Shown one piece after another: positions 33,208 to 42,236 of a stretch of 64,000 nt of DNA (the first letter of the stretch is position 1; each line of letters begins with the position of its first letter). The DNA comes from DGNJ01 sp002388905. GTDB taxonomy: Bacteria > Pseudomonadota > Gammaproteobacteria > Pseudomonadales > Porticoccaceae. The notes below the pieces were generated by a model that saw only the letters and a list, made by a program, of their open reading frames with translations, was not told where the DNA came from and searched no databases. A program made the position numbers and the translations under genes. The stretch lies in contig DAITSJ010000015.1 of the NCBI GenBank assembly GCA_036843405.1, positions 1 to 64,000 of the forward strand, in the 5' to 3' direction.

Positions 33208-34689
33208 ATGCGATCAACCATTTCCCTGCTGGTAGCCGTAGTGCTCTGCCTTTCCACCATCGCCCGGGCCGCCATCCCCGAACCCGGCGTGGAGGGCCCT
33301 ATACCCGGCAACGCTTATATGACGGCGCCCGCACCGGAGGCGGACCTCAAAGCCCATCGTTATACTGAAGAAGAATTCTTTCTCAGTGGAACCGCTCGCC
33401 GTTTCACCCTGGACGGAGCCCTGCCCGAAGACGGCCGGGCCCGGGCCCGCCCTTCGGACACCGCACCCTACCGGACGCGGCTTTTGGTAAGACGGCCCGC
33501 CAACCCGGAGGACTTCAACGGCACCGTGGTGGTTGAGTGGCTCAATGTCTCCGCCCTCAGCGACGGCGCCCCGGATTTCGGCTACCTGCACCGGCACCTC
33601 TTGCGGGAAGGTTATGCCTGGGTGGGTGTTTCCGCCCAGAAAGCGGGCCTCTACGGCATGCCCGGGCGGGATACCCCCATCAAGCCGGTGGCGGTAGCCG
33701 ATCCGGAACGGTACGGCACCCTGGAGCATCCCGGCGACGCCTACGCCTTCGACATTTTTGCCCAGGCGGGCCGGGCCATACGCAACCCGGACACCGGCGT
33801 GCTCGGCGGATTGCCGGCACAACGCCTGCTCGCCAATGGCGAATCCCAGTCCGCCTTTTTCATGGTCACCTACGTCAATGCCGTGGCGCCCCTGGCAAAA
33901 GCCTACGACGGTTTCCTGATCCACGCCCGGGGCGGCAACGCCATTCCCCTTTCCGGAATTCGCCCCGAACGAAGCAACCCCGACTACTACAATGGCGCCT
34001 ATCGCATCCGCGAGGACAGCACTGTTCCCGTGTTGACCGTCCAGAGCGAAACCGATGTGATCACCCTGGCCTCCCATCAGGCACGCCAGCCGGACAGCGA
34101 CCGCTTCCGTCTCTGGGAAATCCCCGGCGCCGCCCACGCCGACACCTACCTGCTCAAGGCCACCGCTTCGGACGCCCCGGGAACGCCTGTCGCCACCCTG
34201 GCCGCCCAGCTTGCCGCCACCGACCAGATCATGGGCACGAAGACCGAACTCCCGATCAATGCCGGGCCCCAACAGCACTACATCATGCACGCCGCCCTCC
34301 ACCACCTGAACCGCTGGGTCCGGGACGGCCAGGCGCCGCCCGAAGCCCCCAGGCTCTGGCTCGCCGATACGGCGCCGGCGACGCTCGCCAAGGACCAGCA
34401 CGGTCTCGCCAGGGGCGGCATCCGCACTCCCTGGGTCGACGTGCCCACCGCCATCCTCTCGGGACTGGATCAAAGGGGCGCCGGCTTTGCCTTCTTGTTC
34501 GGCACCACCCGGCCCTTTTCACCGGAAAAACTGGCGAGCCTCTACCCGGGGGGTAAGGACGACTATATGGCCAGGTTCACCGAGGCCACGGATGCCGCCA
34601 TCAAGGCCGGCTTCCTCCTTGAAGCGGACCGCGAGGAAATCATTGCCCTGGCCGACGCCATGTTTCCGGCCATCGACGGGGCAGACTAG
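33208..34689 (+). CDS. Secreted alpha/beta-hydrolase domain protein
   Basis: A 493-residue protein with a clear Sec signal peptide (MRSTISLLVAVVLCLSTIARA). The long domain after it has GTVVVEWLNVS, GYAWVGVSAQKAG and a nucleophile elbow in NGESQSAFFM, features of the alpha/beta-hydrolase family found next to esterase-like proteins in Proteobacteria. A late GAAHAD may carry the catalytic His. Substrate unknown. The gene sits between smpB and ssrA with a Shine-Dalgarno AAAGGA and is probably an accessory insertion there. Confidence 0.8.
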   Translation: MRSTISLLVAVVLCLSTIARAAIPEPGVEGPIPGNAYMTAPAPEADLKAHRYTEEEFFLSGTARRFTLDGALPEDGRARARPSDTAPYRTRLLVRRPANPEDFNGTVVVEWLNVSALSDGAPDFGYLHRHLLREGYAWVGVSAQKAGLYGMPGRDTPIKPVAVADPERYGTLEHPGDAYAFDIFAQAGRAIRNPDTGVLGGLPAQRLLANGESQSAFFMVTYVNAVAPLAKAYDGFLIHARGGNAIPLSGIRPERSNPDYYNGAYRIREDSTVPVLTVQSETDVITLASHQARQPDSDRFRLWEIPGAAHADTYLLKATASDAPGTPVATLAAQLAATDQIMGTKTELPINAGPQQHYIMHAALHHLNRWVRDGQAPPEAPRLWLADTAPATLAKDQHGLARGGIRTPWVDVPTAILSGLDQRGAGFAFLFGTTRPFSPEKLASLYPGGKDDYMARFTEATDAAIKAGFLLEADREEIIALADAMFPAIDGAD

Positions 34690-34733
34690 CTCGCGGCACT
34701 TATGGAACAGGCAATGAAAATCCAAGGCTGTGC

Positions 34734-34739
34734 TATAAT
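34734..34739 (+). promoter_or_regulatory. Extended -10 promoter of ssrA
   Basis: TGCTATAAT contains a perfect TATAAT with the TGn extension, about 60 bp before the mature tmRNA 5' end. The -35 region is poor, consistent with an extended -10 promoter. The precursor would have a leader of roughly 50 bases, removed by RNase P. Confidence 0.6.
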
Positions 34740-34798
34740 GGCGGCACCTTGAAATAGCGGGCCCAAGCCCCATATAGAAAGGTAAGTAAGGAACCATC

Positions 34799-35164
34799 GG
34801 GGGCGTTTTGGATTCGACGCCGGTTACAAAACCCGAGGTGCATGCCGAGATGGCGACGAATCTCGTAAATCCAAAGTCGCAAATGATTAGTTGCCAACGA
34901 CGACAACTACGCACTCGCTGCCTAAAACCCAGTAGGGTGCCGTCTGACCGGATCCGTGCTTGTGCGTCCGGCATCAGGCGTCGACTCACACAAGCTCGCG
35001 ATGAAGCACGTCCGGTGTGGATTCGTTAAAACCTTATCCGGACTCGCGGACTGTTTTCCCTGCCCATCGGGTAGCAGCCCGCTAAAACCAAAGATGGCGC
35101 TAAGCATGTAGAGCCGAGGGCGGAGGACCGGCGGACGCGGGTTCAATTCCCGCCGCCTCCACCA
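34799..35164 (+). ncRNA. ssrA: Transfer-messenger RNA (tmRNA)
   Basis: A 366-base one-piece tmRNA. The 5' end GGGGGCG pairs with the 3' CGCCTCC (one G-U) to form the acceptor stem, followed by A and encoded CCA. TTTTGGATTCGACG after the 5' stem and GGTTCAATTCCCGCC near the 3' end give the tRNA-like D and T arms. The reading frame at 34893-34925 encodes the tag ANDDNYALAA and TAA; with the charged Ala the tag is AANDDNYALAA. It rescues stalled ribosomes with SmpB, encoded 1.7 kb upstream. Confidence 0.97.
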
Positions 35165-35169
35165 GTTGC

Positions 35170-35206
35170 AAAGGCCCTTCATCCCGTCAGGGAGGAGGGC
35201 CTTTCC
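35170..35206 (+). terminator. Terminator-like hairpin after ssrA
   Basis: AAAGGCCC at 35170-35177 pairs with GGGCCTTT at 35197-35204, six bases after the CCA end of tmRNA. The T run is short (TTT then CC), so it may serve as much for 3' processing as for termination. Confidence 0.6.
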
Positions 35207-35543
35207 ATTAGGGGCCAGAAAAAATAATTTGGCAACCACATCTGAAGGTTAAAAGTAACCAGTAACCTATCCCTTGTCTTAGCGAGATTTGCGCCTTAGC
35301 AGGCTCAAAGAGTCATCTGGACTGAGATCCCGATCTGCTGAATTTAAACTCGTCCGCCGCGCAGCCTTACAGGCTACCAGTGTCATATGGGCAATATTCC
35401 ACTATCTTTGAATGGGGCCCATGGCAGTCAAAATTTAACTGCGAAGGCCAACTCGCAATCCAGGTGGTGGAGACGGGAGACTGATTCCAGGTTTCCTGTT
35501 CGCGCCAAAACCTGTAGAGAACTCCTCGAGGAATAATGAATTC
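35207..35543. other. Non-coding stretch downstream of ssrA
   Basis: This 337-bp stretch has lower GC than its surroundings and no credible gene. The 3' end of a tmRNA gene is a common integration site for islands, but no repeat of the tmRNA 3' end, integrase or transposase was seen here. It precedes the S41 peptidase gene, whose start follows CGAGGAATAATG. Confidence 0.5.
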
Positions 35544-36872
35544 ATGAAAAAGTCTTCTGCACAGAGTTTCAGAGAACTACAAGGCGTCTGGCGCTCGCAG
35601 GGCTATGGCAAGGTATTGTTGATCGAAGAAGACGAGTATGTACTGTACGAGGAAACCAAAATCAGTTGCCAACCGGTTTACTCGGGTTCTCTCGATGAAT
35701 TGGGCGAGCATTACGAAGATCTGGCTGTATCGCCCCGCAATCATGGATTTAGCGTGCGCCGGGCGTCCGGGATATCCCGGTTCAATTTTCGACGTCTAAA
35801 GAATCTTCCCAGGACGGTTGACCAAAGCCGACAGAAAGATCCGGACGATCCCGAATATAATTTCGATGTTTTCTGGCAAACTTTCGCCGAACAATACGCA
35901 CTGTTTTCGCTCAAGGGTGTCGAGTGGGAACAGTCTTACCAGCGTTTCCGCCCGCGAATCGCCTCTGACACTCACCCGGAAATCCTTTTTGCCACTATGG
36001 CTGCCATGCTTCGCCCGCTTAGGGATGGCCATATCCGGTTGCACACCCCCTGGGGGCATTACGATGCCGGTCCACGGCCTGCATTGTATAAACGCCTCGA
36101 AAAGGAACTGGCTACTGCAGACGATGACCGGGAAACCGGGAGCTACCTGGGTGAACTAAGGGAATGGCTCCACGATGTGATTCACGAAGACTATCTGGCC
36201 CAAAGGGTCAGTCATGGTGGCCACCGTTTGGTGGAATGGGGTCGCCTTAACCATATTACCGGTTACCTGAATATCAGAGCCATGGCGGGTCAAAGTGGAA
36301 AGGCGGGCCGGCCGGCCGCCGATCTGACTTCAACTGATATCGTCATGAGCAAGGTGCTGGCCGAATTGGGCTCATTGCCCAATCTGGTTATTGATATCCG
36401 GGGCAACGGCGGGGGTTATGATGGCGTTGCGCTGCGTTTCGCTTCTTACCTGGTCGATCGGAAACGCCTGGCATTCCAGAAATCCGCCCGACAGGGAGAC
36501 AGGATGACCGGTCGGCAGGCAGTACACGTCACCCCCGCAGACACGGAAAATTACGCAGGCAACCTGTTTATACTGACCAGTGAGCTCACCGCCAGTGCCG
36601 CGGAAATTTTTGTCCTTTCGTTATTACAACACCCACGCCTGACACTGATCGGTGAACCGACCCAGGGGATTCTTTCCGACACGCTTGAGCGCCACCTTCC
36701 CAACGGATGGTATCTGACCCTTTCCAACGAGATTTACCGGGCGTCGGACGGGCAGATTTACGAGGATGTGGGCATACCTCCGCATATCCATCTGCCTTTC
36801 CTGGGGCGCAAGGGTCGGGAGGAAGGCCGGGACCCCATACTGGATTTTGCCCTCAGGCTGACGAAGGAATGA
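35544..36872 (+). CDS. S41 family (tail-specific-type) peptidase-like protein
   Basis: A 442-residue protein without an obvious signal peptide or PDZ domain. A less conserved N-terminal half precedes an S41 core with MLRPLRDGHIRLH (residues 155-167), VIDIRGNGGGYDG (282-294) and the nucleophile segment SELTASAAEIF, where Ser351 is the likely catalytic serine. The final part, IYRASDGQIYEDVGIPPHI, is typical of the family. Because it lacks a signal peptide it should act in the cytoplasm unless exported in another way. Base composition is lower in GC than housekeeping neighbours, so recent transfer is possible. Confidence 0.8.
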   Translation: MKKSSAQSFRELQGVWRSQGYGKVLLIEEDEYVLYEETKISCQPVYSGSLDELGEHYEDLAVSPRNHGFSVRRASGISRFNFRRLKNLPRTVDQSRQKDPDDPEYNFDVFWQTFAEQYALFSLKGVEWEQSYQRFRPRIASDTHPEILFATMAAMLRPLRDGHIRLHTPWGHYDAGPRPALYKRLEKELATADDDRETGSYLGELREWLHDVIHEDYLAQRVSHGGHRLVEWGRLNHITGYLNIRAMAGQSGKAGRPAADLTSTDIVMSKVLAELGSLPNLVIDIRGNGGGYDGVALRFASYLVDRKRLAFQKSARQGDRMTGRQAVHVTPADTENYAGNLFILTSELTASAAEIFVLSLLQHPRLTLIGEPTQGILSDTLERHLPNGWYLTLSNEIYRASDGQIYEDVGIPPHIHLPFLGRKGREEGRDPILDFALRLTKE

Positions 36873-36959
36873 TTGGACAGCGGATGTGACCTCGAGGAAT
36901 CATGCCGGCCTGTGGCGCGGCTCCGCCGAACATTATCCTTTAAGTAACGGATCGAACTG

Positions 36960-38069
36960 CTACAGGTTATTTGTAGAAGCGCGCTTAAAGGAGGCGCCCT
37001 CTTCTCGGCCGACCATCAACATCCCCCCGGTGATCCGGTCGATCATGGCTTTAACGGCAGCGACCTGTGCGCCACTTTTCAGGTGGTGGTCGTCCCCCGT
37101 ATACCCCCACCAGTCCCAGCAGCCGGCGGGGTTGGGCCAGGGCAACCCGAGTGTGGTCAGAGGGGCAGCCTGGGGGTAGAGAATGACGATATTGTTGGCT
37201 TCTGCCCACTCATTGTACCCCGATCGGGTGTAGAAGGTATCGGCAATCACACCCTGGTGCTGCTGACAACCGTGGAACGCAATATGCAGCCGGCAGCGAA
37301 CACCCGCTGCGCAATCGGCCGGCACATAAATGTGGCCCCGGCGATGCATGCCGTGGGCTTCGGGATCCGCGATAAATTCGCCTTGATCGAAGGCGAGCAT
37401 CCCGTCACCGAGCCACTCCCCAGGCGGGGACAAAGCGCCATAGAGATGCCGGAGCAATTCGCCGGCGGCGTCGTAATCGCAGTCGTTGAAAAAAGGCGGC
37501 TCGCTGCCATCACAAGCGCCGCCGTAATCCTTCGTGATCATCCCGTGTCCGGCGGGAACGTTGTCCACATAGAGCACGTGGTCAGTTTCGACATATTCCC
37601 GGTAGTAGGCCGCCACCACATCGGTAACAGCCTGCGGCACGATTTCGTCCAGGGTGCCCGAGAAAAGGTAGACCCGATCATTGCGCAGGTGGGCGGGGTT
37701 GTCGATAGCTCCCTTTCTGGCCGCCTCCTTAGTGCTCTCGATACTGGGTGCCAACTCGGGAGGGCCGAAAAAAGGCACCAGGTCCGGGAAGTCCGCACAC
37801 TGGTTCAACGCCTTCCAGACATTCAAAGGGTAATCGTTCCCGGCGCAGTTGTAGGGGCCTCCGGCGAGGATTCCGGCACCGGAAACGGTGGACGAGTGGG
37901 CGACGTGGAACTGATGGGCCATGTAGGCGCCGGAGGAAACGCCGGAAACCGTGATGGAGGCCGGATCGATAGGGTAAGCCGGTAGCGATTGTGGTTCGCC
38001 GCGGGCGACAGCAAACAAAAAGCTGGCGGCAACCAGGATCAGGAACCGCAAGCGGTTTTGCTTTTTCAT
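36960..38069 (-). CDS. Extracellular PHA depolymerase-like esterase
   Basis: A 369-residue secreted hydrolase. The signal peptide runs to about residue 23 (ARG). The lipase box GVSSG follows early, with Ser45 as nucleophile in TVSGVSSGAYMAHQFH. Further conserved pieces are AGGPYNCAG, FSGTLDEIVPQ with a likely catalytic Asp, and HGCQQHQGVIADTFYTRSGYNEWA. This order matches type 2 catalytic-domain short-chain PHA depolymerases, which degrade polyhydroxybutyrate outside the cell. No substrate-binding domain is attached, so activity on soluble oligomers or other esters is also possible. The ATG at 38069 begins the signal peptide. It is convergent with the S41 gene. Confidence 0.83.
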   Translation of the reverse strand: MKKQNRLRFLILVAASFLFAVARGEPQSLPAYPIDPASITVSGVSSGAYMAHQFHVAHSSTVSGAGILAGGPYNCAGNDYPLNVWKALNQCADFPDLVPFFGPPELAPSIESTKEAARKGAIDNPAHLRNDRVYLFSGTLDEIVPQAVTDVVAAYYREYVETDHVLYVDNVPAGHGMITKDYGGACDGSEPPFFNDCDYDAAGELLRHLYGALSPPGEWLGDGMLAFDQGEFIADPEAHGMHRRGHIYVPADCAAGVRCRLHIAFHGCQQHQGVIADTFYTRSGYNEWAEANNIVILYPQAAPLTTLGLPWPNPAGCWDWWGYTGDDHHLKSGAQVAAVKAMIDRITGGMLMVGREEGASFKRASTNNL

Positions 38070-38484
38070 GTTATCCCCCCCACCCCCGCGGCGCGAAGCA
38101 GGCCTGGCTCTTCGCAACACCATCGACTATATCCGTTCCCAAGGATCATAACAGACCATAACCGCTTCCGAACCCCCTTGCGAAGGTCTGGTGGTTTTTC
38201 GCAGGCAGGCATCGATTGAGATGCCGGAATTCGGGCGCGCCGCTCTGCGGCTATGGACTCCCGCGTTAATTTCACAGGATTCAGGATAGCCGTTTCCCGA
38301 TCCACATACTCGGCGAGTATCAATTCGATGCAATCAATGCACGACTATCATCCAATGCCTGTCTTTCGCAGTGAAGGCTTCCGGAACGAGGCTCGCTGTT
38401 TTACCGTTCTCCTGTGATTGATGAAATGGAACCATTCAAATATCCTCCACACGTTTCGTGGCAATAAAAACTGAAAGGAGAACT
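38070..38484. other. Non-coding stretch
   Basis: About 415 bp between the divergent depolymerase and NTF2-like genes. Short open frames exist, but none shows a family pattern or a convincing ribosome-binding site. It should hold the promoters of both genes; I could not identify them with confidence. Confidence 0.4.
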
Positions 38485-38877
38485 ATGAAAAACGATACAG
38501 TAGAAGCGAACCGCCAGGTGGCCCGGCGCCTTGTAAAGGCGGTTGGCGAGGGTGACTTTCCCACTGTTGAAAGCCTTCTTCATCCCGACCTGGATTGGTG
38601 GCTCAATGGCATTGGCCACCTTAACCGTGAGCAATTTCTCGAATCAATCCACATGTTGGCGAGTGCCAAAAAGGGTGGTTTTACCATTACGAACACCACG
38701 GCAGAGGAAGATCGGGTGGCTGTGGAAATGCACGGTCGCTTTGAGTACGAAGACGGCCGCGTCTATGAAAACGACTATTGCGAGTTGATGACGCTGCGAG
38801 ACGGGCTGGTTTATCGTGTCCACGCTTTTTTCGACGTGAACGCGTCGGCCAAGGTTTTTCCCGAGGCGGTGAAATAA
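38485..38877 (+). CDS. NTF2-like (SnoaL-type) protein
   Basis: A 130-residue protein with the cone-shaped NTF2/SnoaL fold pattern: an N-terminal helix (NRQVARRLVKAVGEGDFPTVESLLHPDLDWW), then alternating beta strands ending YCELMTLRDGLVYRVHAFFDVN. Members act as isomerases, cyclases, dehydratases or binding proteins, so no reaction can be assigned. The ATG at 38485 follows AGGAG. It stands alone between an esterase and a ClC channel gene. Confidence 0.75.
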   Translation: MKNDTVEANRQVARRLVKAVGEGDFPTVESLLHPDLDWWLNGIGHLNREQFLESIHMLASAKKGGFTITNTTAEEDRVAVEMHGRFEYEDGRVYENDYCELMTLRDGLVYRVHAFFDVNASAKVFPEAVK

Positions 38878-39013
38878 ACCTCTCTCCCCGGCAGGCCAGG
38901 CCTTTGTCCAGCGGCGGACCGGTCTGGCGGGGCTCCGCTTGCTTATTGCTTATCGCTTATCGCGAGAGCCCTGACAATTGAAAGACTCGGTATTGGGCTA
39001 GACTCTTTCCACT

Positions 39014-40765
39014 ATGAGATTGCCCGCCTTCAACAGAGCCATGCACTCGCCCGGACACTGGCTGGAGAGCTATCGGCTGCGCGTCGCCCGCCATGACGCG
39101 GTGCTTTCCCTGGCCCTCCTGGGCATCGCGGCCGGGGTTCTCGCGGGAATGACCATTGTCATATTCCGGTTGCTGGTCCAGGAGAGCCAGCATTTGGTGA
39201 GCGGACAGGAGTTTGAGGCGTTCGGCGACCTGTCGAAATATTTTCGGTTCTGGTTGCCGGTTGCCGGCGGCCTGGCGGTGGGACTGTTTTTCCAGTGCCT
39301 GGCCGGCCAGGACCGCAGTGTGGGCATTATCCATGTGCTGCACCGGCTGGCTTATCATCAGGGGCACCTGCCCTGGCGGAACGCCATTGCCCAGTTTGTC
39401 GGCGGTGCCGTTACCCTGATCTCCGGGCACTCGGTGGGACGGGAAGGCCCCAGTGCGCACCTGGGTGCTGCCAGCAGCAATATTCCCGCGCAGCGCCTGG
39501 GATTACCCAACAACAGCCTGCGAATCACCGCCGCCTGCGGTACGGCGGCGGGCATCGCCGCCTCCTTCAACACGCCACTGGCGGGAGTGGCTTTCGCCAT
39601 GGAGGTGCTGATGCTCAACTATACGCTGACCGGCCTGGCTCCGGTGATTCTCGCCACTGTCAGCGCCACCATGATCAGCCAGTGGGCCCTTGGCGACCAA
39701 CTGGCCTTTACGGTGCCGCCGGTCAAGCTCGATTCCCTGACGGAACTCCCGTTTATCATGGTCAGCGGCATTGGCATCGGCCTGGTTGGCGCGGGCTTCA
39801 TTATGCTCGTGCGCATTTTGCGGCGACAAAGCGACCGCCTGCCGGTCTGGCTGATGTTCACCACCGCCGGCACAGTCGTCGGCCTGTGCGGGATGCTGGT
39901 CCCGGAAGTGATGGGGATTGGCGACCAGACCATTACCGATACGCTCAACGGCGTGTTTCGTCCCGAACTGTTGTTCCTCATTCTGGTTTTCAAGCTGGTT
40001 GCCACGCTTGCCTGTATCGGCCTGGGCATTCCCGGCGGGACCATCGGGCCGGCCCTGGTGATCGGCGCGGCGGGTGGCGCACTCATGGCATTGGCGGGCC
40101 AATGGCTGGGAATCAGTGGCGACAGTGCGGTGGCACTCTACGCACTGGTGGGCATGGGCGCGATGATGGCGGCCATCCTCCAGGCACCGTTGGCGGGGCT
40201 GATTGCCGTACTGGAACTGACCGGAAACCCCAATGTCATCCTGCCGGGCATGCTGGCAGTGGTCACCGCGACCCTGACCACGGGACTGTTCACCGAGCGA
40301 ACGTCCATTTTCCTCAATCTGCTGCGCCAATTGGGGCTCGATTATCGCAACGACCCGGTGATCCAGTCCCGCCGACGCATCGGCGTGGCCGCGGCCATGG
40401 AGCGGGACGTGGTGGTCCTGCCCCGGAAAGTGAGCCGGGAGCGGATTACCTCGGATCTGGGCGAGACCACCAGGTGGGTCCTGCTGCGGGAGGACGGCGA
40501 GTCCACGCAACTGCTGGCCGCCACCGACCTGGTCAATGTCATGAAGAAAGAGCCGGAACAGGAAGAATTCGACCTCCAGGCAATTCCCGGCGAACGCCTC
40601 CAGGTCACCGCCATCGATTTGCAGGCCAGCCTCCAGGACGCCCATGAACGCATGCAGGAGACCGGCGCCGAGGCCCTTCACGTTACCCGCCAGACTGCAC
40701 CCGGGATTTATCGCACCTATGGGGTACTCACCCCCGACCGGATCGAGCAGGCCTGGCATTACTGA
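39014..40765 (+). CDS. ClC family chloride channel/transporter
   Basis: A 583-residue membrane protein. The signature GREGP (142-146) holds the gating glutamate Glu144, and GIPGGTIGPALVIGA is the second anion-binding loop. About ten hydrophobic helices precede a soluble C terminus (from about residue 460) that resembles a degenerate pair of CBS domains. The first anion-binding loop, usually GSGIP, reads RSVGII here, so the central serine is not obvious. This form occurs in a subgroup of bacterial ClC proteins. Whether it is a channel or an H+/Cl- exchanger cannot be decided. Confidence 0.9.
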   Translation: MRLPAFNRAMHSPGHWLESYRLRVARHDAVLSLALLGIAAGVLAGMTIVIFRLLVQESQHLVSGQEFEAFGDLSKYFRFWLPVAGGLAVGLFFQCLAGQDRSVGIIHVLHRLAYHQGHLPWRNAIAQFVGGAVTLISGHSVGREGPSAHLGAASSNIPAQRLGLPNNSLRITAACGTAAGIAASFNTPLAGVAFAMEVLMLNYTLTGLAPVILATVSATMISQWALGDQLAFTVPPVKLDSLTELPFIMVSGIGIGLVGAGFIMLVRILRRQSDRLPVWLMFTTAGTVVGLCGMLVPEVMGIGDQTITDTLNGVFRPELLFLILVFKLVATLACIGLGIPGGTIGPALVIGAAGGALMALAGQWLGISGDSAVALYALVGMGAMMAAILQAPLAGLIAVLELTGNPNVILPGMLAVVTATLTTGLFTERTSIFLNLLRQLGLDYRNDPVIQSRRRIGVAAAMERDVVVLPRKVSRERITSDLGETTRWVLLREDGESTQLLAATDLVNVMKKEPEQEEFDLQAIPGERLQVTAIDLQASLQDAHERMQETGAEALHVTRQTAPGIYRTYGVLTPDRIEQAWHY

Positions 40766-40851
40766 ACATCGCCAACCCCGTCAGCCCGCTGTGTCTCCCT
40801 CGCCTGCCACAGCGGCATTTCAATCCTTGGCCGGGGCTCCGGAAAACCATC

Positions 40852-40879
40852 TTGAAGGCCCTCGCCGTACCGGTATACT
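40852..40879 (+). promoter_or_regulatory. Sigma-70 promoter of the HI0933-type flavoprotein gene
   Basis: TTGAAG, 16 bases, TATACT. The -10 matches five and the -35 four of six positions. It lies about 75 bp before the GTG start of the downstream gene. Confidence 0.5.
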
Positions 40880-40953
40880 GCCCGGCCATGCCTGCCCCGG
40901 GTTTCCGGTAACCGGTGCAGTCACAGCGTTCATGTTCCTGGAATCTCCCACTG

Positions 40954-42207
40954 GTGAAATCCTCTTCGAGCCACTACGACGTAGTCATCCTGGGTGCCGG
41001 CGCGGCCGGGCTTCTCTGTGCCTTCACCGCCGCGGACCGGGGCCGCCGGGTGCTGGTGCTGGAGCGGGCCAACAAGGTGGGCAAGAAGATCCTCATGTCC
41101 GGCGGCGGGCGCTGCAATTTCACCAACCTGTATGTCGAGGCCGAGAACTTTATCTCGGACAATCCCCATTTCTGCAAGGCCGCTCTTAGCCGTTACACCC
41201 AGTGGAACTTTATCGCCCTGACCCAGGAGCACGGTATCGAGTATGAAGAGCGCAGGCACGGGCAGCTTTTCTGCAAGGGGTCCGCGAAGGAAATCGTGGC
41301 CATGCTGCTCGCCGAATGCCGCCGGGCGGGCGTCGACATCCAGACCCGCTGCGAAGTCGACAAGGTCACCGCGATACCCCAAGTCGAAATCACGGAGCCT
41401 TCAACGGAACAACCGCCGGATCGTTACCGCATCGCCTGGCGGCACGGCGAATCCGACCAGGTCGCACACTGCCGGTCCGTAGTGGTGGCCACCGGCGCCC
41501 TGTCCATTCCCACCCTGGGAGGCAGCGGCCTGGGCTATGACATTGCCCGGCAGTTCGGCCTGCCCGTCACCGAACGGCGGGCGGGACTGGTGCCTTTCAC
41601 CTTCAGCGACGGAATCATCAAGCCCCTCTGCCAGCGCCTGTCGGGCGTAACCCTGGAAGTGACGGCATCCTGCAACGGCCGATCGTTTACGGAAAATCTG
41701 CTGTTCACCCATCGCGGCCTGAGCGGCCCGGCTATGCTGCAGATATCCAATTACTGGCGGCCCGGAGACGAAATCGTCGTCGACCTGCTGCCGGCCATCG
41801 AAGCCGCCGACTGGCTGCTCACCGCCAAGCGGGAACGGGGTAAAAGCCTGTTGCGAACCGTGCTCGGCCGGGAATTACCCCGGGGCCTGGCGGCGGAGCT
41901 GGAGGCGCTCTGGTGGCCCGCCTCGGCGGACAGGGCACTGGCGGAACTCAGCGACAAGGTATTGAACGAGATCGGCGAGCGCCTCAATGGCTGGCACCTG
42001 AAACCCGCGGGGACCGAAGGCTATCGCACCGCCGAGGTCACCCTGGGCGGCGTGGCCACCGATGCCATCAGTTCGCGCACCATGGCGGTCAAACATCAAC
42101 CGGGGCTTTACTTTGTCGGGGAGGTCCTGGATGTTACCGGCCACCTCGGGGGGTTCAATTTCCAGTGGGCCTGGTCGTCCGGATACAGCGCCGGGCTGGC
42201 GGTGTAG
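40954..42207 (+). CDS. HI0933/YhiN-type FAD-dependent oxidoreductase
   Basis: A flavoprotein of about 417 residues. The N-terminal dinucleotide-binding motif DVVILGAGAAGLLCAFTAADRG is followed by the family-specific KVGKKILMSGGGRCNFTN. The C-terminal FAD contact is in LYFVGEVLDVTGHLGGFNFQWAWSSGYSAG. HI0933-type proteins are widespread but their reaction is not established; some were linked to tRNA or quinone metabolism without firm proof. The GTG at 40954 was preferred because it directly precedes the conserved region; an earlier GTG at 40915 is possible. Confidence 0.9.
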   Translation: MKSSSSHYDVVILGAGAAGLLCAFTAADRGRRVLVLERANKVGKKILMSGGGRCNFTNLYVEAENFISDNPHFCKAALSRYTQWNFIALTQEHGIEYEERRHGQLFCKGSAKEIVAMLLAECRRAGVDIQTRCEVDKVTAIPQVEITEPSTEQPPDRYRIAWRHGESDQVAHCRSVVVATGALSIPTLGGSGLGYDIARQFGLPVTERRAGLVPFTFSDGIIKPLCQRLSGVTLEVTASCNGRSFTENLLFTHRGLSGPAMLQISNYWRPGDEIVVDLLPAIEAADWLLTAKRERGKSLLRTVLGRELPRGLAAELEALWWPASADRALAELSDKVLNEIGERLNGWHLKPAGTEGYRTAEVTLGGVATDAISSRTMAVKHQPGLYFVGEVLDVTGHLGGFNFQWAWSSGYSAGLAV

Positions 42208-42236
42208 GTCAGCCCATTGAACGAAGGAATCCGCCA

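Noticed and set aside
35142..35164. tmRNA 3' end as an active attachment site
   Set aside because: No integrase and no second copy of this sequence were seen in the window.
34922..35239. Open frame on the minus strand opposite ssrA with a Trp-Arg-rich motif (WWRRRELNPRP)
   Set aside because: It is the antisense of the tmRNA gene; such frames are a well-known misannotation caused by conserved tmRNA sequence.
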